Positions 1-6,233 of a DNA stretch of 8,056 nt are shown piece by piece. A program made the position numbers and the translations under genes. This DNA comes from Ardenticatenia bacterium (GTDB taxonomy: Bacteria; Chloroflexota; Anaerolineae; Aggregatilineales; Aggregatilineaceae), in assembly GCA_026984385.1 (NCBI GenBank), contig JALSSH010000517.1:1-8056 (forward strand). Reading direction: 5' to 3'. The notes beneath the pieces were generated by a model that was not told where the DNA came from, did no database searches, and saw only the letters and a list, made by a program, of their open reading frames with translations. The first letter of the stretch is position 1, and each line of letters begins with the position of its first letter.

Positions 1-33
1 GGGTCGGGGCGCGGGGCGGTTGCGCTGGATTAA
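1..33 (+). CDS. Possible 3' end of an upstream gene (partial)
   Basis: The first ten codons of the window read GSGRGAVALD and end in TAA at 31-33. The frame is open from the window edge. The stop lies 38 nt before the TTG start of the M23 peptidase, a normal spacing for two genes in one operon. Ten codons are too few to name a product or to be sure that the frame is coding. Confidence 0.3.
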   Translation, partial: GSGRGAVALD

Positions 34-59
34 GAGCAGGACGGTTTCGGCATCATCTC

Positions 60-66
60 GGGAGAG
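60..66 (+). promoter_or_regulatory. Shine-Dalgarno that fixes the TTG start of the M23 peptidase
   Basis: GGGAGAG lies 5 nt before TTG 72. Its GGAG core is 7 nt from the start codon. It supports the rare TTG start, because the codons that follow encode a clean signal peptide. Confidence 0.6.
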
Positions 67-71
67 TAGCT

Positions 72-965
72 TTGAAAAAGCACATTTTGCCAAAAGGCGC
101 GTTGATCTTGGCGGTGGTGATGGTTTTCGCGCTGGCGGCCCAAGCCGCCCCCGCCGCCGCTGGGACGGCCCAGGTGCGTTTGGGCTTTACCGCGCTGCGT
201 CAGGGGCGTGTCGGCCTGGTTTATGTGACGGGCGAAGCGATCAGCGACGTGCGCGCCGTCTTCCAAGAGCGCGTCTTTCACTTTTACCCCAAAGACGGGC
301 GTTGGGCGGGCTTCATCTCTGCCAACTTTTCCGACGACGTGGGCACGTATCCGATGCAAGTGTGGGTGCAATACACCGACGGCAGCGCCGAAACGCTCGA
401 CCAGCCCGTGCAGGTAACCTACGGCGAGTTTGGCCGCTCGGATGTGACGTTGCCCGCACGTCTCTACCCGCTGCTAGAACCGGAGATCGAGGCGGCGGAA
501 ATGGAGCACCTGTTTAACATCTTCGAGCGCTTCACGCCGGAGCGCTATTGGGAAGACGGCGGCTTTATCCCCCCCATCAGCGGCGAGGAGATCGGCTGGT
601 TCGGCACATGGCGGCTTTTTAACGAAACGTATTGGCGGCGACATACGGGCGTGGACGTGCGCGCCCCTATCGGGACGCCGGTACAGGCGATGGCAAGTGG
701 CCGCGTGATCCTGGTGGAAACTCTGGCTATTCGCGGCAACTACATCCTGATCGATCATGGCTGGGGGATTTACAGCGGCTACGCGCATCTTTCCGAGCAA
801 TTGGTCGTGCCCGGGCAATGGGTGCGCCAAGGGGATGTGATCGGCCTGACGGGGCTAAACGGGCGTTCGGCGGGCGCCCATCTGCACTACGAAATGGCCG
901 CCGGCGGTGCGTGGACCGACCCGCTGGATTTGATCGCGTTGGGGCTGGGCGTTAACGCGCCCTGA
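72..965 (+). CDS. Exported M23 family metallopeptidase (peptidoglycan hydrolase)
   Basis: A 297-residue protein that starts at TTG 72 behind a GGGAGAG ribosome site. Residues 1-30 form a signal peptide: a Lys-rich start, a hydrophobic core at about 10-24, and an Ala-rich cleavage region. Residues 35-120 are beta-rich, perhaps an Ig-like N-terminal domain that I do not recognise. Residues 185-290 are a LytM/M23 domain. The zinc ligands and catalytic residues are visible: H191 and D195 in HTGVD, H239 in YAHL, and H270 and H272 in AHLHYE. Enzymes of this family cut peptide cross-links in peptidoglycan outside the membrane, so the role is probably wall remodelling. All key residues are present, so it should be active. 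The gene stands alone on this strand and faces the thioredoxin gene tail to tail. The family is certain; the substrate is inferred. Confidence 0.93.
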   Translation: MKKHILPKGALILAVVMVFALAAQAAPAAAGTAQVRLGFTALRQGRVGLVYVTGEAISDVRAVFQERVFHFYPKDGRWAGFISANFSDDVGTYPMQVWVQYTDGSAETLDQPVQVTYGEFGRSDVTLPARLYPLLEPEIEAAEMEHLFNIFERFTPERYWEDGGFIPPISGEEIGWFGTWRLFNETYWRRHTGVDVRAPIGTPVQAMASGRVILVETLAIRGNYILIDHGWGIYSGYAHLSEQLVVPGQWVRQGDVIGLTGLNGRSAGAHLHYEMAAGGAWTDPLDLIALGLGVNAP

Positions 966-982
966 GCGGGGATTTGCGCCTG

Positions 983-1018
983 GCGCGCTTTCCCCAGCGG
1001 TGGGACGGCGCGCAGTTT
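983..1018 (+). terminator. Candidate terminator after the M23 gene
   Basis: GCGCGC at 983-988 pairs with GCGCGC at 1008-1013. Inside it, CCCA (993-996) pairs with TGGG (1001-1004) around a GCGG tetraloop, with a short internal loop between the two stems. AGTTTT follows. The hairpin starts 17 nt after the M23 stop. The T tract is short, so the call is tentative. Confidence 0.4.
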
Positions 1019-1059
1019 TCCGAAGTGACAACCGCGCTGGCGGTGCTTCGCGTGCGGCA

Positions 1060-1095
1060 AGGCAGGGGAAGGGTTTTAGCCCCGTGCCCCTGCCT
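1060..1095. terminator. Hairpin between convergent genes, possibly a terminator
   Basis: AGGCAGGGG (1060-1068) pairs perfectly with CCCCTGCCT (1087-1095), giving 9 bp and an 18-nt loop. It lies between the stops of the M23 gene and the minus-strand thioredoxin gene, 21 nt past the latter's stop. Neither side has a T tract, so it may only protect mRNA 3' ends or work with a protein factor. Confidence 0.4.
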
Positions 1096-1116
1096 GTGTG
1101 TATCAAGGTTGGCGTG

Positions 1117-1680
1117 CTAGCCGCCCAAACGGGGCGTGACCTCTTCTTCCAGCATAGCGCGGGTGATCGCCCCGGGCCGCCATGCCTTGACCAAACCACC
1201 TTGCGGGTCGATCAAAAACGAGGTGGGAAGCGCGCTGCCGCCATAGCTGTTAAAAACGCGCCCGTCCAAGTCCAACCCGACCGGAAACGTAAAGCCGTTG
1301 GCCTCGATGAAAGCGCGCGCGCTGTTCGGATCGTCGTTGACGTTGATCGCCAGCAGGGTGAAGCCTTTGTCCTGATAGCTGCGGTAGTAAGCGTGGAGTT
1401 CGGGCATTTCGGCTTTACACGGCGGGCACCAGGAAGCCCAGAAGTTCAGCAGCACATATTTTCCACGAAAATCGCTCAGCGAGAGCTTGCTCCCGTCCAG
1501 CGCGGGCACGCTGAAATCGGGCGCAGCAGGCGCCGAACTCGATGCCGTGCTGGTGGGGGTGTCTTCCCGAAAGAAAAACATCAGCGCCACAACCACGACA
1601 ATCGCCACCACAGCGCCCGCGATAATCCAGCGCGGGTCAAACGGTTGTTTTTTGCGGCGCGCCTTGTGTTTTTGAGCCAT
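1117..1680 (-). CDS. Membrane-anchored TlpA/ResA-like thioredoxin-fold protein
   Basis: A 187-residue protein. The N-terminus is very basic (residues 2-11 carry Lys/Arg) and is followed by one hydrophobic segment at about 18-37 that should anchor the protein with its fold outside the cytoplasm. A Ser/Thr/Ala-rich spacer at 41-53 leads to a thioredoxin-like domain of the AhpC-TSA/Redoxin type, about 54-185. The active site is W84-C85-P86-P87-C88, and the cis-proline is P152 in ALPTSF. Family members such as ResA and CcmG reduce disulfides outside the membrane, for example in apocytochrome c; others reduce other exported partners. No cytochrome maturation genes are in view, so the partner is unknown. 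The start ATG at 1680 has a weak upstream AGGGA. The gene is divergent from the transglutaminase gene and convergent with the M23 gene. Confidence 0.92.
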   Translation of the reverse strand: MAQKHKARRKKQPFDPRWIIAGAVVAIVVVVALMFFFREDTPTSTASSSAPAAPDFSVPALDGSKLSLSDFRGKYVLLNFWASWCPPCKAEMPELHAYYRSYQDKGFTLLAINVNDDPNSARAFIEANGFTFPVGLDLDGRVFNSYGGSALPTSFLIDPQGGLVKAWRPGAITRAMLEEEVTPRLGG

Positions 1681-1801
1681 AGAATTTGTTCCCTAACTGT
1701 ATGCGTGAGCCGTTCAACATTTGTTGGATGCAGCGGCGCGGCTTACGGTTGCACCAGTCCACCGTCTGGGGTACGTTCACCCCGCTTTCGGCCTGCGAGC
1801 G

Positions 1802-1830
1802 TTGGCAGCGCAAAGCAAAAGCCGTAAAAT
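1802..1830 (+). promoter_or_regulatory. Sigma-70-like promoter for the transglutaminase gene
   Basis: TTGGCA at 1802-1807 (5 of 6 to TTGACA), a 17-nt spacer, and TAAAAT at 1825-1830 (5 of 6 to TATAAT). Transcription would begin near 1837, leaving about 54 nt of leader before ATG 1891. It lies in the 210-nt region between the divergent thioredoxin and transglutaminase genes. I saw no equally good promoter for the thioredoxin side. Confidence 0.5.
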
Positions 1831-1890
1831 CCAGCTCGAACCGCGCTCCCGTTGGCGCACACCACACCGAACGCAACGAGCATACCCTAT

Positions 1891-4368
1891 ATGGCAACCA
1901 CCCGACGAATTCAACCGGTACGCGCACAAAACGCCGCTTTTTCCTGGCGACAGCGGCTGCAAACGCGCTTTGAAGGCGACGACCTGCTCAGCTTGCTGAT
2001 CACGTGGGGGCTGATCGCTGTAACGGCGCTGGCGCTGAACGCGGCGGAGTGGGTGGCGAACGCGCGGCCTCTATTTTACGTGGGCACGTTGGCCGTGTTG
2101 AGCGGCTTCCTTTTTGCGCGCAGCCGCTTTTCCGAGCTGGTGGCGTTGGTTATCAGCAGCATGTACGGGGTGGCCGCTGTGCTGTTGACCAACACGCTGA
2201 GCTTGGTAGAAGAAGGCACGCTCTGGGAGCGTTCCAACACCTTGTTACGCGACCTGTTGAGTTGGACCACCGCCGCCGTCACCGGTGGGCAGCCCCCCCA
2301 TGACGAGATCGTCTTTGTGCTGTTTCTTTCCGCGCTTTTTTGGTATCTGGGCTACAACGCGGCTTGGCACGTTTTCCGCATAGAGCGCCCCTGGCGCGTG
2401 ATCGCGCCGACCGGTTTGGTCTTGGTCACCAACCAGTTTTACTATCAGGGCGCGCGCTCGCTAGACCGCTATTTGGTGATCTTTGTGGTGCTGGCGTTGC
2501 TGCTGCTGGTGCGCGCGCACCTCAAGACGCGCGAAAGCGTGTGGTTCAGCCATTATGTCAGCTTTCCGCCGCGTGTGCGCCGCGCCTTTTACCTCAGCGG
2601 GGGGGCGTTGGCGGTGCTTTTGGTGGCGATGGCGTGGGCGGCCCCCGCTGGCACAGACGACAACAGCTTACAGCGCGTGCGCGATCTGCTTTCCGAAGAT
2701 ACGCTCAACCGCTGGTTTGAGTTGTGGAATCGGCTTTTTTCCTCCATCGAAGGGCAGGGGCTGGCTTCCAGCAACTATTACGGCGGGGACGAGTTGGAAC
2801 TCAGCGGCGCGGTGCAGCTCGGCAACCAGCCGGTGATGTTGGTGGAAGCGCCCTACGGCCCGCGCTACTATTGGCGCTCGACCGTGTACGAAATGTACGA
2901 CTTCGGCTCGTGGCGTTGGAAGCATATCCGCACGGTGCGCGCGTATACGGACGCGGGCGGGATGCAGATCAACGTAGGGTTGAGCGCGCCCGGGGCACGG
3001 CAAGAAGTGCCCCAACGCTTCACGATGCTGATGCCCTCCTCGGAGCTGGTCTACGCCGCGCCGCAGCCGGTGCAGTTTGGCTTGCCGGTGGCAGTGGAGC
3101 TGAATTGCGTAGAAGACTTCGGGCGAGATTGCATCCAGCAGGGGCGCGAGGCCGACGTGGCGATTGTGCGCGCACGCCAAACGCTGCGCACCGGTGAAAG
3201 CTACACGGCGCGCTCGCTGGTGAGCGTCGCCAGCGCGGATATGCTGCGTCAGACAGGCACGAGCTATCCGGATTGGGTGCGGCGGCTGTATCTGCAGGGT
3301 GCGGGCGAGGTTTCGCCGCGCGTGCGAGACTTAGCCGCCCAAATTGTGCTCGGCGCGGCGAGTCCTTCTCCCTACGACAAGGCCAAGGCCATCGAGCGCT
3401 GGTTGCGCACCCATATTCAGTATAACGAGGCCATCCCCGCGCCCCCCAAAGGCAGCGACCCGATGGAGTGGTTTCTTTTTGAGCGGCGCGAAGGCTATTG
3501 CAACTATTACGCCAGCGCCATGATCTTGATGTTGCGCAGCCAGGGTATCCCTGCGCGCATGGCGGCGGGCTTTGCGATGGGCACATGGGACGCCGAGCGC
3601 GGCGCGTATTTGGTGCGAGAGCGCGACGCGCACACTTGGGTCGAAGTGTACTTCCCGGGCGTGGGCTGGGTGGAATTTGAGCCAACCGCCGATGAAGCGC
3701 CGCTAGACCGCCCGGGCGACGAAACGCCGCAAAATATCTTGCCGACGGTCACGCCACAACCCACACCTTCCCCCTTGCCGACAGCCACGCCGACACTGCC
3801 CGCGCCCACCCAAAGCGGCGGGGCGAACGCCACGCCGACCAGCACGTCCGAGTCGCCGTTGCGACCTTCCACCGTCACGCCGACGCCCAGCCCCTCGCCC
3901 AGCCCTACGCCGCCCCCACCGCCGGACGTGACGCGCGTGGACGACGGCGGAACGCACGTGCTCAAAGTGTTGGCGATGACGTTGGGAGCGCTTTTGTTGG
4001 TCGTGTTGGGCATCGTCGGCGTGGGGTTGTTCGTGATCTGGTACGTGGAATATCGCGGCCTGCGCGGGCTGGACGCCGTGCAGCGCGCTTATGGGCGGCT
4101 GCTGATTTATGCGCGCTGGGTGGGGATACGCTTGCCGGAAGCGGCCACGCCGGACGAGCGGCGGCGAGCGCTGGTGAGCGAAGTGCCGGAAGGCGAGCCG
4201 CCGATCAACGCGATCACGCACGCCTATATTGAAGCGCGCTATGCTCCGCCACGCCCCGACGATCCACAGCGTGCGCAATGGGTGCGCGCCGCGTGGGCAG
4301 AGGCGCGACGTGTATTTTTGCGGCGCAAGTTCGCGCGTTGGTTGCGCCGCAAGGCCCGCCGCCGTTGA
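1891..4368 (+). CDS. TgpA-like membrane transglutaminase (DUF3488 / transglutaminase core / DUF4129 layout)
   Basis: An 825-residue protein. Start ATG 1891 is chosen; TTG 1852 in the same frame would add 13 residues but has no ribosome site. The N-terminal part holds about seven hydrophobic segments (roughly 34-51, 60-76, 81-101, 139-160, 170-184, 192-209, 231-251). An exported region of about 250-610 contains a transglutaminase-like cysteine-hydrolase core at about 490-600: C537 in GYCNYY, H581 in DAHTWVE, and E597 in FEPT at the triad's acidic position, 16 residues after the His. A Pro/Thr/Ser-rich linker (610-680) leads to a last membrane segment (691-719). The basic cytoplasmic tail resembles DUF4129 (about 725-815). 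The order matches Pseudomonas TgpA and its relatives, whose substrate is poorly known. Family members often sit beside MoxR ATPase and DUF58 genes; none is adjacent here. Confidence 0.92.
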   Translation: MATTRRIQPVRAQNAAFSWRQRLQTRFEGDDLLSLLITWGLIAVTALALNAAEWVANARPLFYVGTLAVLSGFLFARSRFSELVALVISSMYGVAAVLLTNTLSLVEEGTLWERSNTLLRDLLSWTTAAVTGGQPPHDEIVFVLFLSALFWYLGYNAAWHVFRIERPWRVIAPTGLVLVTNQFYYQGARSLDRYLVIFVVLALLLLVRAHLKTRESVWFSHYVSFPPRVRRAFYLSGGALAVLLVAMAWAAPAGTDDNSLQRVRDLLSEDTLNRWFELWNRLFSSIEGQGLASSNYYGGDELELSGAVQLGNQPVMLVEAPYGPRYYWRSTVYEMYDFGSWRWKHIRTVRAYTDAGGMQINVGLSAPGARQEVPQRFTMLMPSSELVYAAPQPVQFGLPVAVELNCVEDFGRDCIQQGREADVAIVRARQTLRTGESYTARSLVSVASADMLRQTGTSYPDWVRRLYLQGAGEVSPRVRDLAAQIVLGAASPSPYDKAKAIERWLRTHIQYNEAIPAPPKGSDPMEWFLFERREGYCNYYASAMILMLRSQGIPARMAAGFAMGTWDAERGAYLVRERDAHTWVEVYFPGVGWVEFEPTADEAPLDRPGDETPQNILPTVTPQPTPSPLPTATPTLPAPTQSGGANATPTSTSESPLRPSTVTPTPSPSPSPTPPPPPDVTRVDDGGTHVLKVLAMTLGALLLVVLGIVGVGLFVIWYVEYRGLRGLDAVQRAYGRLLIYARWVGIRLPEAATPDERRRALVSEVPEGEPPINAITHAYIEARYAPPRPDDPQRAQWVRAAWAEARRVFLRRKFARWLRRKARRR

Positions 4369-4397
4369 TGGTATGCGGCAGCGTGTAGGGCGACGTT

Positions 4398-4411
4398 CGG
4401 CAAGGTTGCCG
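4398..4411. repeat. Small inverted repeat after the transglutaminase gene
   Basis: CGGCA (4398-4402) and TGCCG (4407-4411) flank AGGT, 29 nt after the transglutaminase stop. No T tract follows, so it is a weak terminator at best. It lies in the 107-nt gap before the DUF1232 gene. Confidence 0.3.
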
Positions 4412-4462
4412 AGCGGGTCGGCTTTCGCTAGGCTCTGAGCACCTGAGGCGGTGAAGTGTGGC

Positions 4463-4468
4463 GGGAGG
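4463..4468 (+). promoter_or_regulatory. Shine-Dalgarno that decides the DUF1232 start
   Basis: GGGAGG lies 7 nt before ATG 4476. The frame is also open to a GTG at 4458, but a start there would put the ribosome site inside the coding region. Confidence 0.7.
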
Positions 4469-4475
4469 CCGCGCA

Positions 4476-4907
4476 ATGAGCTATCACGACGACCCCTTCG
4501 AAGACGATTACAGCATGTACGGCGAGGATTTGGCAGCTTATGAGAAAAAGCGCGCGCCCCGCGCTGTTCCTCCAAGCGTGCCGCGAACTTCCCCTTTAGC
4601 CCATCTGACACAACAGGCTTTTGACATGGGCATCACGGGGAGCATTGTGGCGATCATCGTGCTGACCGCGCTTTACGTGCTTTCCCCGTTGGATTTTGTG
4701 CCGGACGTGGTGCCGCTGGCCGGACAAGCCGACGATATCGCCGTCGTGCTGGCGGGCAGCGGGTCATCGCTTTTCCTGGCGGTGTTGCGCTATGCGTTGC
4801 GCTCGCGGGTGGGGCGCTGGGGCTGCCTGGTCGCCATTACGCTCAGCGCGTTGGGCGCGTTGGCGCTCTTTTGGGTCTTGGCGACGCTCTTTAGCCGCTT
4901 GTTGTAA
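4476..4907 (+). CDS. DUF1232 (YkvA-type) small membrane protein
   Basis: A 143-residue protein. Residues 1-40 are hydrophilic, rich in acidic residues, Tyr and Pro, and probably disordered. Residues 55-95 carry the DUF1232 signature: a hydrophobic stretch, then LSPLDFVPDVVP and GQADDIAVV. This closely resembles the family pattern YLLSPiDLIPDfiP..G..DD. A second hydrophobic segment at about 117-137 ends the protein. The biochemical role of DUF1232 proteins is not established; they are small integral membrane proteins. The start is ATG 4476 because of GGGAGG 7 nt upstream. The stop is 3 nt from the stop of the convergent esterase gene. It may be cotranscribed with the transglutaminase, 107 nt upstream. 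Confidence 0.85.
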   Translation: MSYHDDPFEDDYSMYGEDLAAYEKKRAPRAVPPSVPRTSPLAHLTQQAFDMGITGSIVAIIVLTALYVLSPLDFVPDVVPLAGQADDIAVVLAGSGSSLFLAVLRYALRSRVGRWGCLVAITLSALGALALFWVLATLFSRLL

Positions 4908-4910
4908 GCG

Positions 4911-5978
4911 CTACGGCGGGCTTGGCTCTAAGCAGGAGGGCAATTGCGCCACATCCATCGGCCACGCTTGCCCGTAAAACGCCAGATAGTCCGCCACATG
5001 CGCCGACCAATACGCCGGATCGTGCTCGCCGGTGGGGTTGATGATGTATTCCAGCGCGATGCCACGCTCGCGCAAAATCTCCGCCATGCGCGCGGCGAAT
5101 GTGCCTACGTAATCGTTGGCCGCATGGTCAATATAGATACGCAAGGGGAACTTGCTCAGCGGTGCGTTGGCGGCCAAGTCTAGCGGGTTGGTTTCCGGGC
5201 CGGCGTTGTCGGGTTGGAAGTGTGGGCTATGGCCGCCCAGCGCGCTGAAGAGTTCCGGATGGCGTAGCGCAATGCTGAAGGCCCAAAACCCTCCGCGAGA
5301 AATACCGCCGATGGCGCGTCCGTCGCGGTTGCCCCACAGACAAAAGTCACGCTCCACAGCGGGGATCAGCTCTTCCAAGATAAGGGTTTCATAGGAGGCG
5401 TCGTCGGGCTGGTCGTTGAGTTCGGCGAGCGTGCCGCCGTCCGGCATGATCAGCACCATAGGCGGGAGCGTGCCTTTGCTCACCCCGCGATCCATCACAT
5501 CCGGTGCGCCCAGGTCTACCCACATGGTTTCGTCGTAGCCCGTGCCGTGTAGCAGCACGACATAGGGATAACGTTGCAGCGTGTCGTAAAAACACGGCGG
5601 CAAGTAGACTTGATAGGGCACTTCTGCGCCAACCACGTTGCTATAGAATGTGGAGCGGAAAACCTGGCCCGTGTTTTCGTGGCAAACAAAAGGCGTGGCG
5701 GTAGGCAGCGCGGTTGGGATAGGCGTGGCGGTGGCGGTTGGGATGGGCGTGTTGACCACGCCGCCGCCGGTCATGCCGACGGTGCTAACCGGTGTGCTAT
5801 CGAGCGGTGGCACGGTAGCCGCCGCCAACGGTGTGCCGGGCGCGACGGGCGATTGGCCGGTGACGACCACGTAACGCGGCGCTTGTTCCGGCGGCGCGAG
5901 GGGTTCGCAGGCCAGCAATGCGCCGACCAGCGCACTGAATAACAGCGAGATGAAGAAAATGGGGCGTTTTGTGCTCAT
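4911..5978 (-). CDS. Lipoprotein alpha/beta-hydrolase, putative esterase (esterase D family-like)
   Basis: A 355-residue protein. Residues 1-24 are a lipoprotein signal ending in the lipobox L21-L22-A23-C24, so C24 should be lipidated. Residues 25-98 are a Pro/Thr/Val-rich linker with PTATP repeats that holds the enzyme off the membrane. The hydrolase domain runs from about 105 to 338. Visible features are the LLHG strand end at 142-145 (oxyanion region), the nucleophile elbow G225-I226-S227-R228-G229, a likely acid at D284 or D289 (IDHAANDY), and the catalytic His H319 in GEHDP. The layout fits enterochelin esterase/esterase D-like enzymes such as XynZ-type feruloyl esterases. A carboxylester is the likely substrate but its identity cannot be read here. 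It has its own promoter very close to the ATG and converges on the DUF1232 gene with a 3-nt gap. Confidence 0.88.
   Translation of the reverse strand: MSTKRPIFFISLLFSALVGALLACEPLAPPEQAPRYVVVTGQSPVAPGTPLAAATVPPLDSTPVSTVGMTGGGVVNTPIPTATATPIPTALPTATPFVCHENTGQVFRSTFYSNVVGAEVPYQVYLPPCFYDTLQRYPYVVLLHGTGYDETMWVDLGAPDVMDRGVSKGTLPPMVLIMPDGGTLAELNDQPDDASYETLILEELIPAVERDFCLWGNRDGRAIGGISRGGFWAFSIALRHPELFSALGGHSPHFQPDNAGPETNPLDLAANAPLSKFPLRIYIDHAANDYVGTFAARMAEILRERGIALEYIINPTGEHDPAYWSAHVADYLAFYGQAWPMDVAQLPSCLEPSPP
5691..5751. repeat. Short imperfect tandem repeat coding the PTATP linker
   Basis: AGGCGTGGCGGT begins units at 5691 and 5721. Both units end in CGGTTGGGAT (unit lengths 30 and 24 nt), and a partial third unit, GGGCGTG, follows at 5745. 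On the minus strand this codes Thr/Pro repeats of the esterase linker (about residues 76-97). Copy number may vary between strains by slippage in steps of three. Confidence 0.6.
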
Positions 5979-5986
5979 GGTCGCCG

Positions 5987-6015
5987 ATTATAGGCGCGTC
6001 TGCCTTTGGGGACAA
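5987..6015 (-). promoter_or_regulatory. Sigma-70-like promoter of the esterase, giving a leaderless mRNA
   Basis: Read on the minus strand: TTGTCC (6015-6010), a 17-nt spacer, and a perfect TATAAT (5992-5987). Only 8 nt (CGGCGACC) separate the -10 box from ATG 5978, so transcription should begin at or within 2 nt of the start codon. There is no Shine-Dalgarno in that gap. Confidence 0.65.
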
Positions 6016-6021
6016 CTTTTA

Positions 6022-6049
6022 GGCGCAGCTAGAGTCGCCCCTCTGCGCC
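6022..6049. repeat. Perfect 7-bp inverted repeat next to the esterase -35 box
   Basis: GGCGCAG (6022-6028) and CTGCGCC (6043-6049) are exact reverse complements with a 14-nt spacer. The element starts 7 nt upstream of the esterase -35 hexamer. It could be an operator or a hairpin; it is not followed by a T tract on the plus strand. Confidence 0.4.
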
Positions 6050-6090
6050 AATGTTGTTGAAGCAAGAATACGGGATAAACGTTCGAGAGT

Positions 6091-6116
6091 GGAGCGCTCC
6101 CCGTAGAAGACGGGAG
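6091..6116. repeat. Palindrome and overlapping hairpin in the prx upstream region
   Basis: GGAGCGCTCC (6091-6100) is a perfect 10-bp palindrome. It overlaps a second possible hairpin, CTCC-CCGT (6097-6104) with ACGGGAG (6110-6116) around AGAAG, with one bulged C. Both lie just upstream of the likely peroxiredoxin promoter, so they may be a regulator site. No regulator is identified. Confidence 0.35.
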
Positions 6117-6130
6117 CAAAGATGTTTTGA

Positions 6131-6160
6131 TTGTCAAAAGCTCGCCAAATGCCTTAAGAT
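6131..6160 (+). promoter_or_regulatory. Candidate promoter of the selenoprotein peroxiredoxin
   Basis: TTGTCA at 6131-6136 (5 of 6 to the -35 consensus), an 18-nt spacer, and TAAGAT at 6155-6160 (4 of 6). The predicted start of transcription near 6167 leaves a leader of about 67 nt to ATG 6234 or 175 nt to ATG 6342. Confidence 0.45.
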
Positions 6161-6167
6161 CGTGATA

Positions 6168-6188
6168 GCTCAAGTCTCTTGACTGAGC
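6168..6188 (+). promoter_or_regulatory. Hairpin at the predicted 5' end of the prx mRNA
   Basis: GCTCAAGTC (6168-6176) pairs with GACTGAGC (6181-6188) around a TCTT loop: 8 bp with one bulged A. It would form the first nucleotides of the transcript if the promoter at 6131-6160 is right. It may stabilise the 5' end, or act as an operator in DNA. No T tract follows, so it is not an intrinsic terminator. Confidence 0.4.
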
Positions 6189-6221
6189 ACACGCCGTATC
6201 TGGTCTTGTTGTCAGTGAGTG

Positions 6222-6227
6222 AAGGAG
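6222..6227 (+). promoter_or_regulatory. Shine-Dalgarno for the upstream peroxiredoxin start
   Basis: AAGGAG lies 6 nt before ATG 6234. ATG 6228 directly abuts it and GTG 6219 precedes it, so 6234 is the best of the three upstream in-frame starts. Confidence 0.6.
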
Positions 6228-6233
6228 ATGCCT

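Noticed and set aside
1000..1827. Long plus-strand open frame (275 codons) over the thioredoxin gene
   Set aside because: It is antisense to a clear TlpA/ResA-like gene with WCPPC and a membrane anchor. Its translation is Arg-rich with no domain pattern, typical of a shadow frame in GC-rich DNA.
3738..3935. Repetitive C/G-rich stretch as a CRISPR or minisatellite
   Set aside because: The repeats (such as CACGCCGAC) are irregular and explained by codons of a Thr/Pro/Ser linker in the transglutaminase.
3703..4611. Long minus-strand open frame (302 codons) opposite the transglutaminase
   Set aside because: It overlaps the Pro/Thr linker, last membrane segment and tail of the transglutaminase and the start of the DUF1232 gene. 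The translation is Arg/Gly low complexity without recognisable motifs.
6022..6049. tRNA or riboswitch in the 5979-6233 region
   Set aside because: The 7-bp stem encloses only 14 nt, with no D, anticodon or T arm and no known aptamer core.
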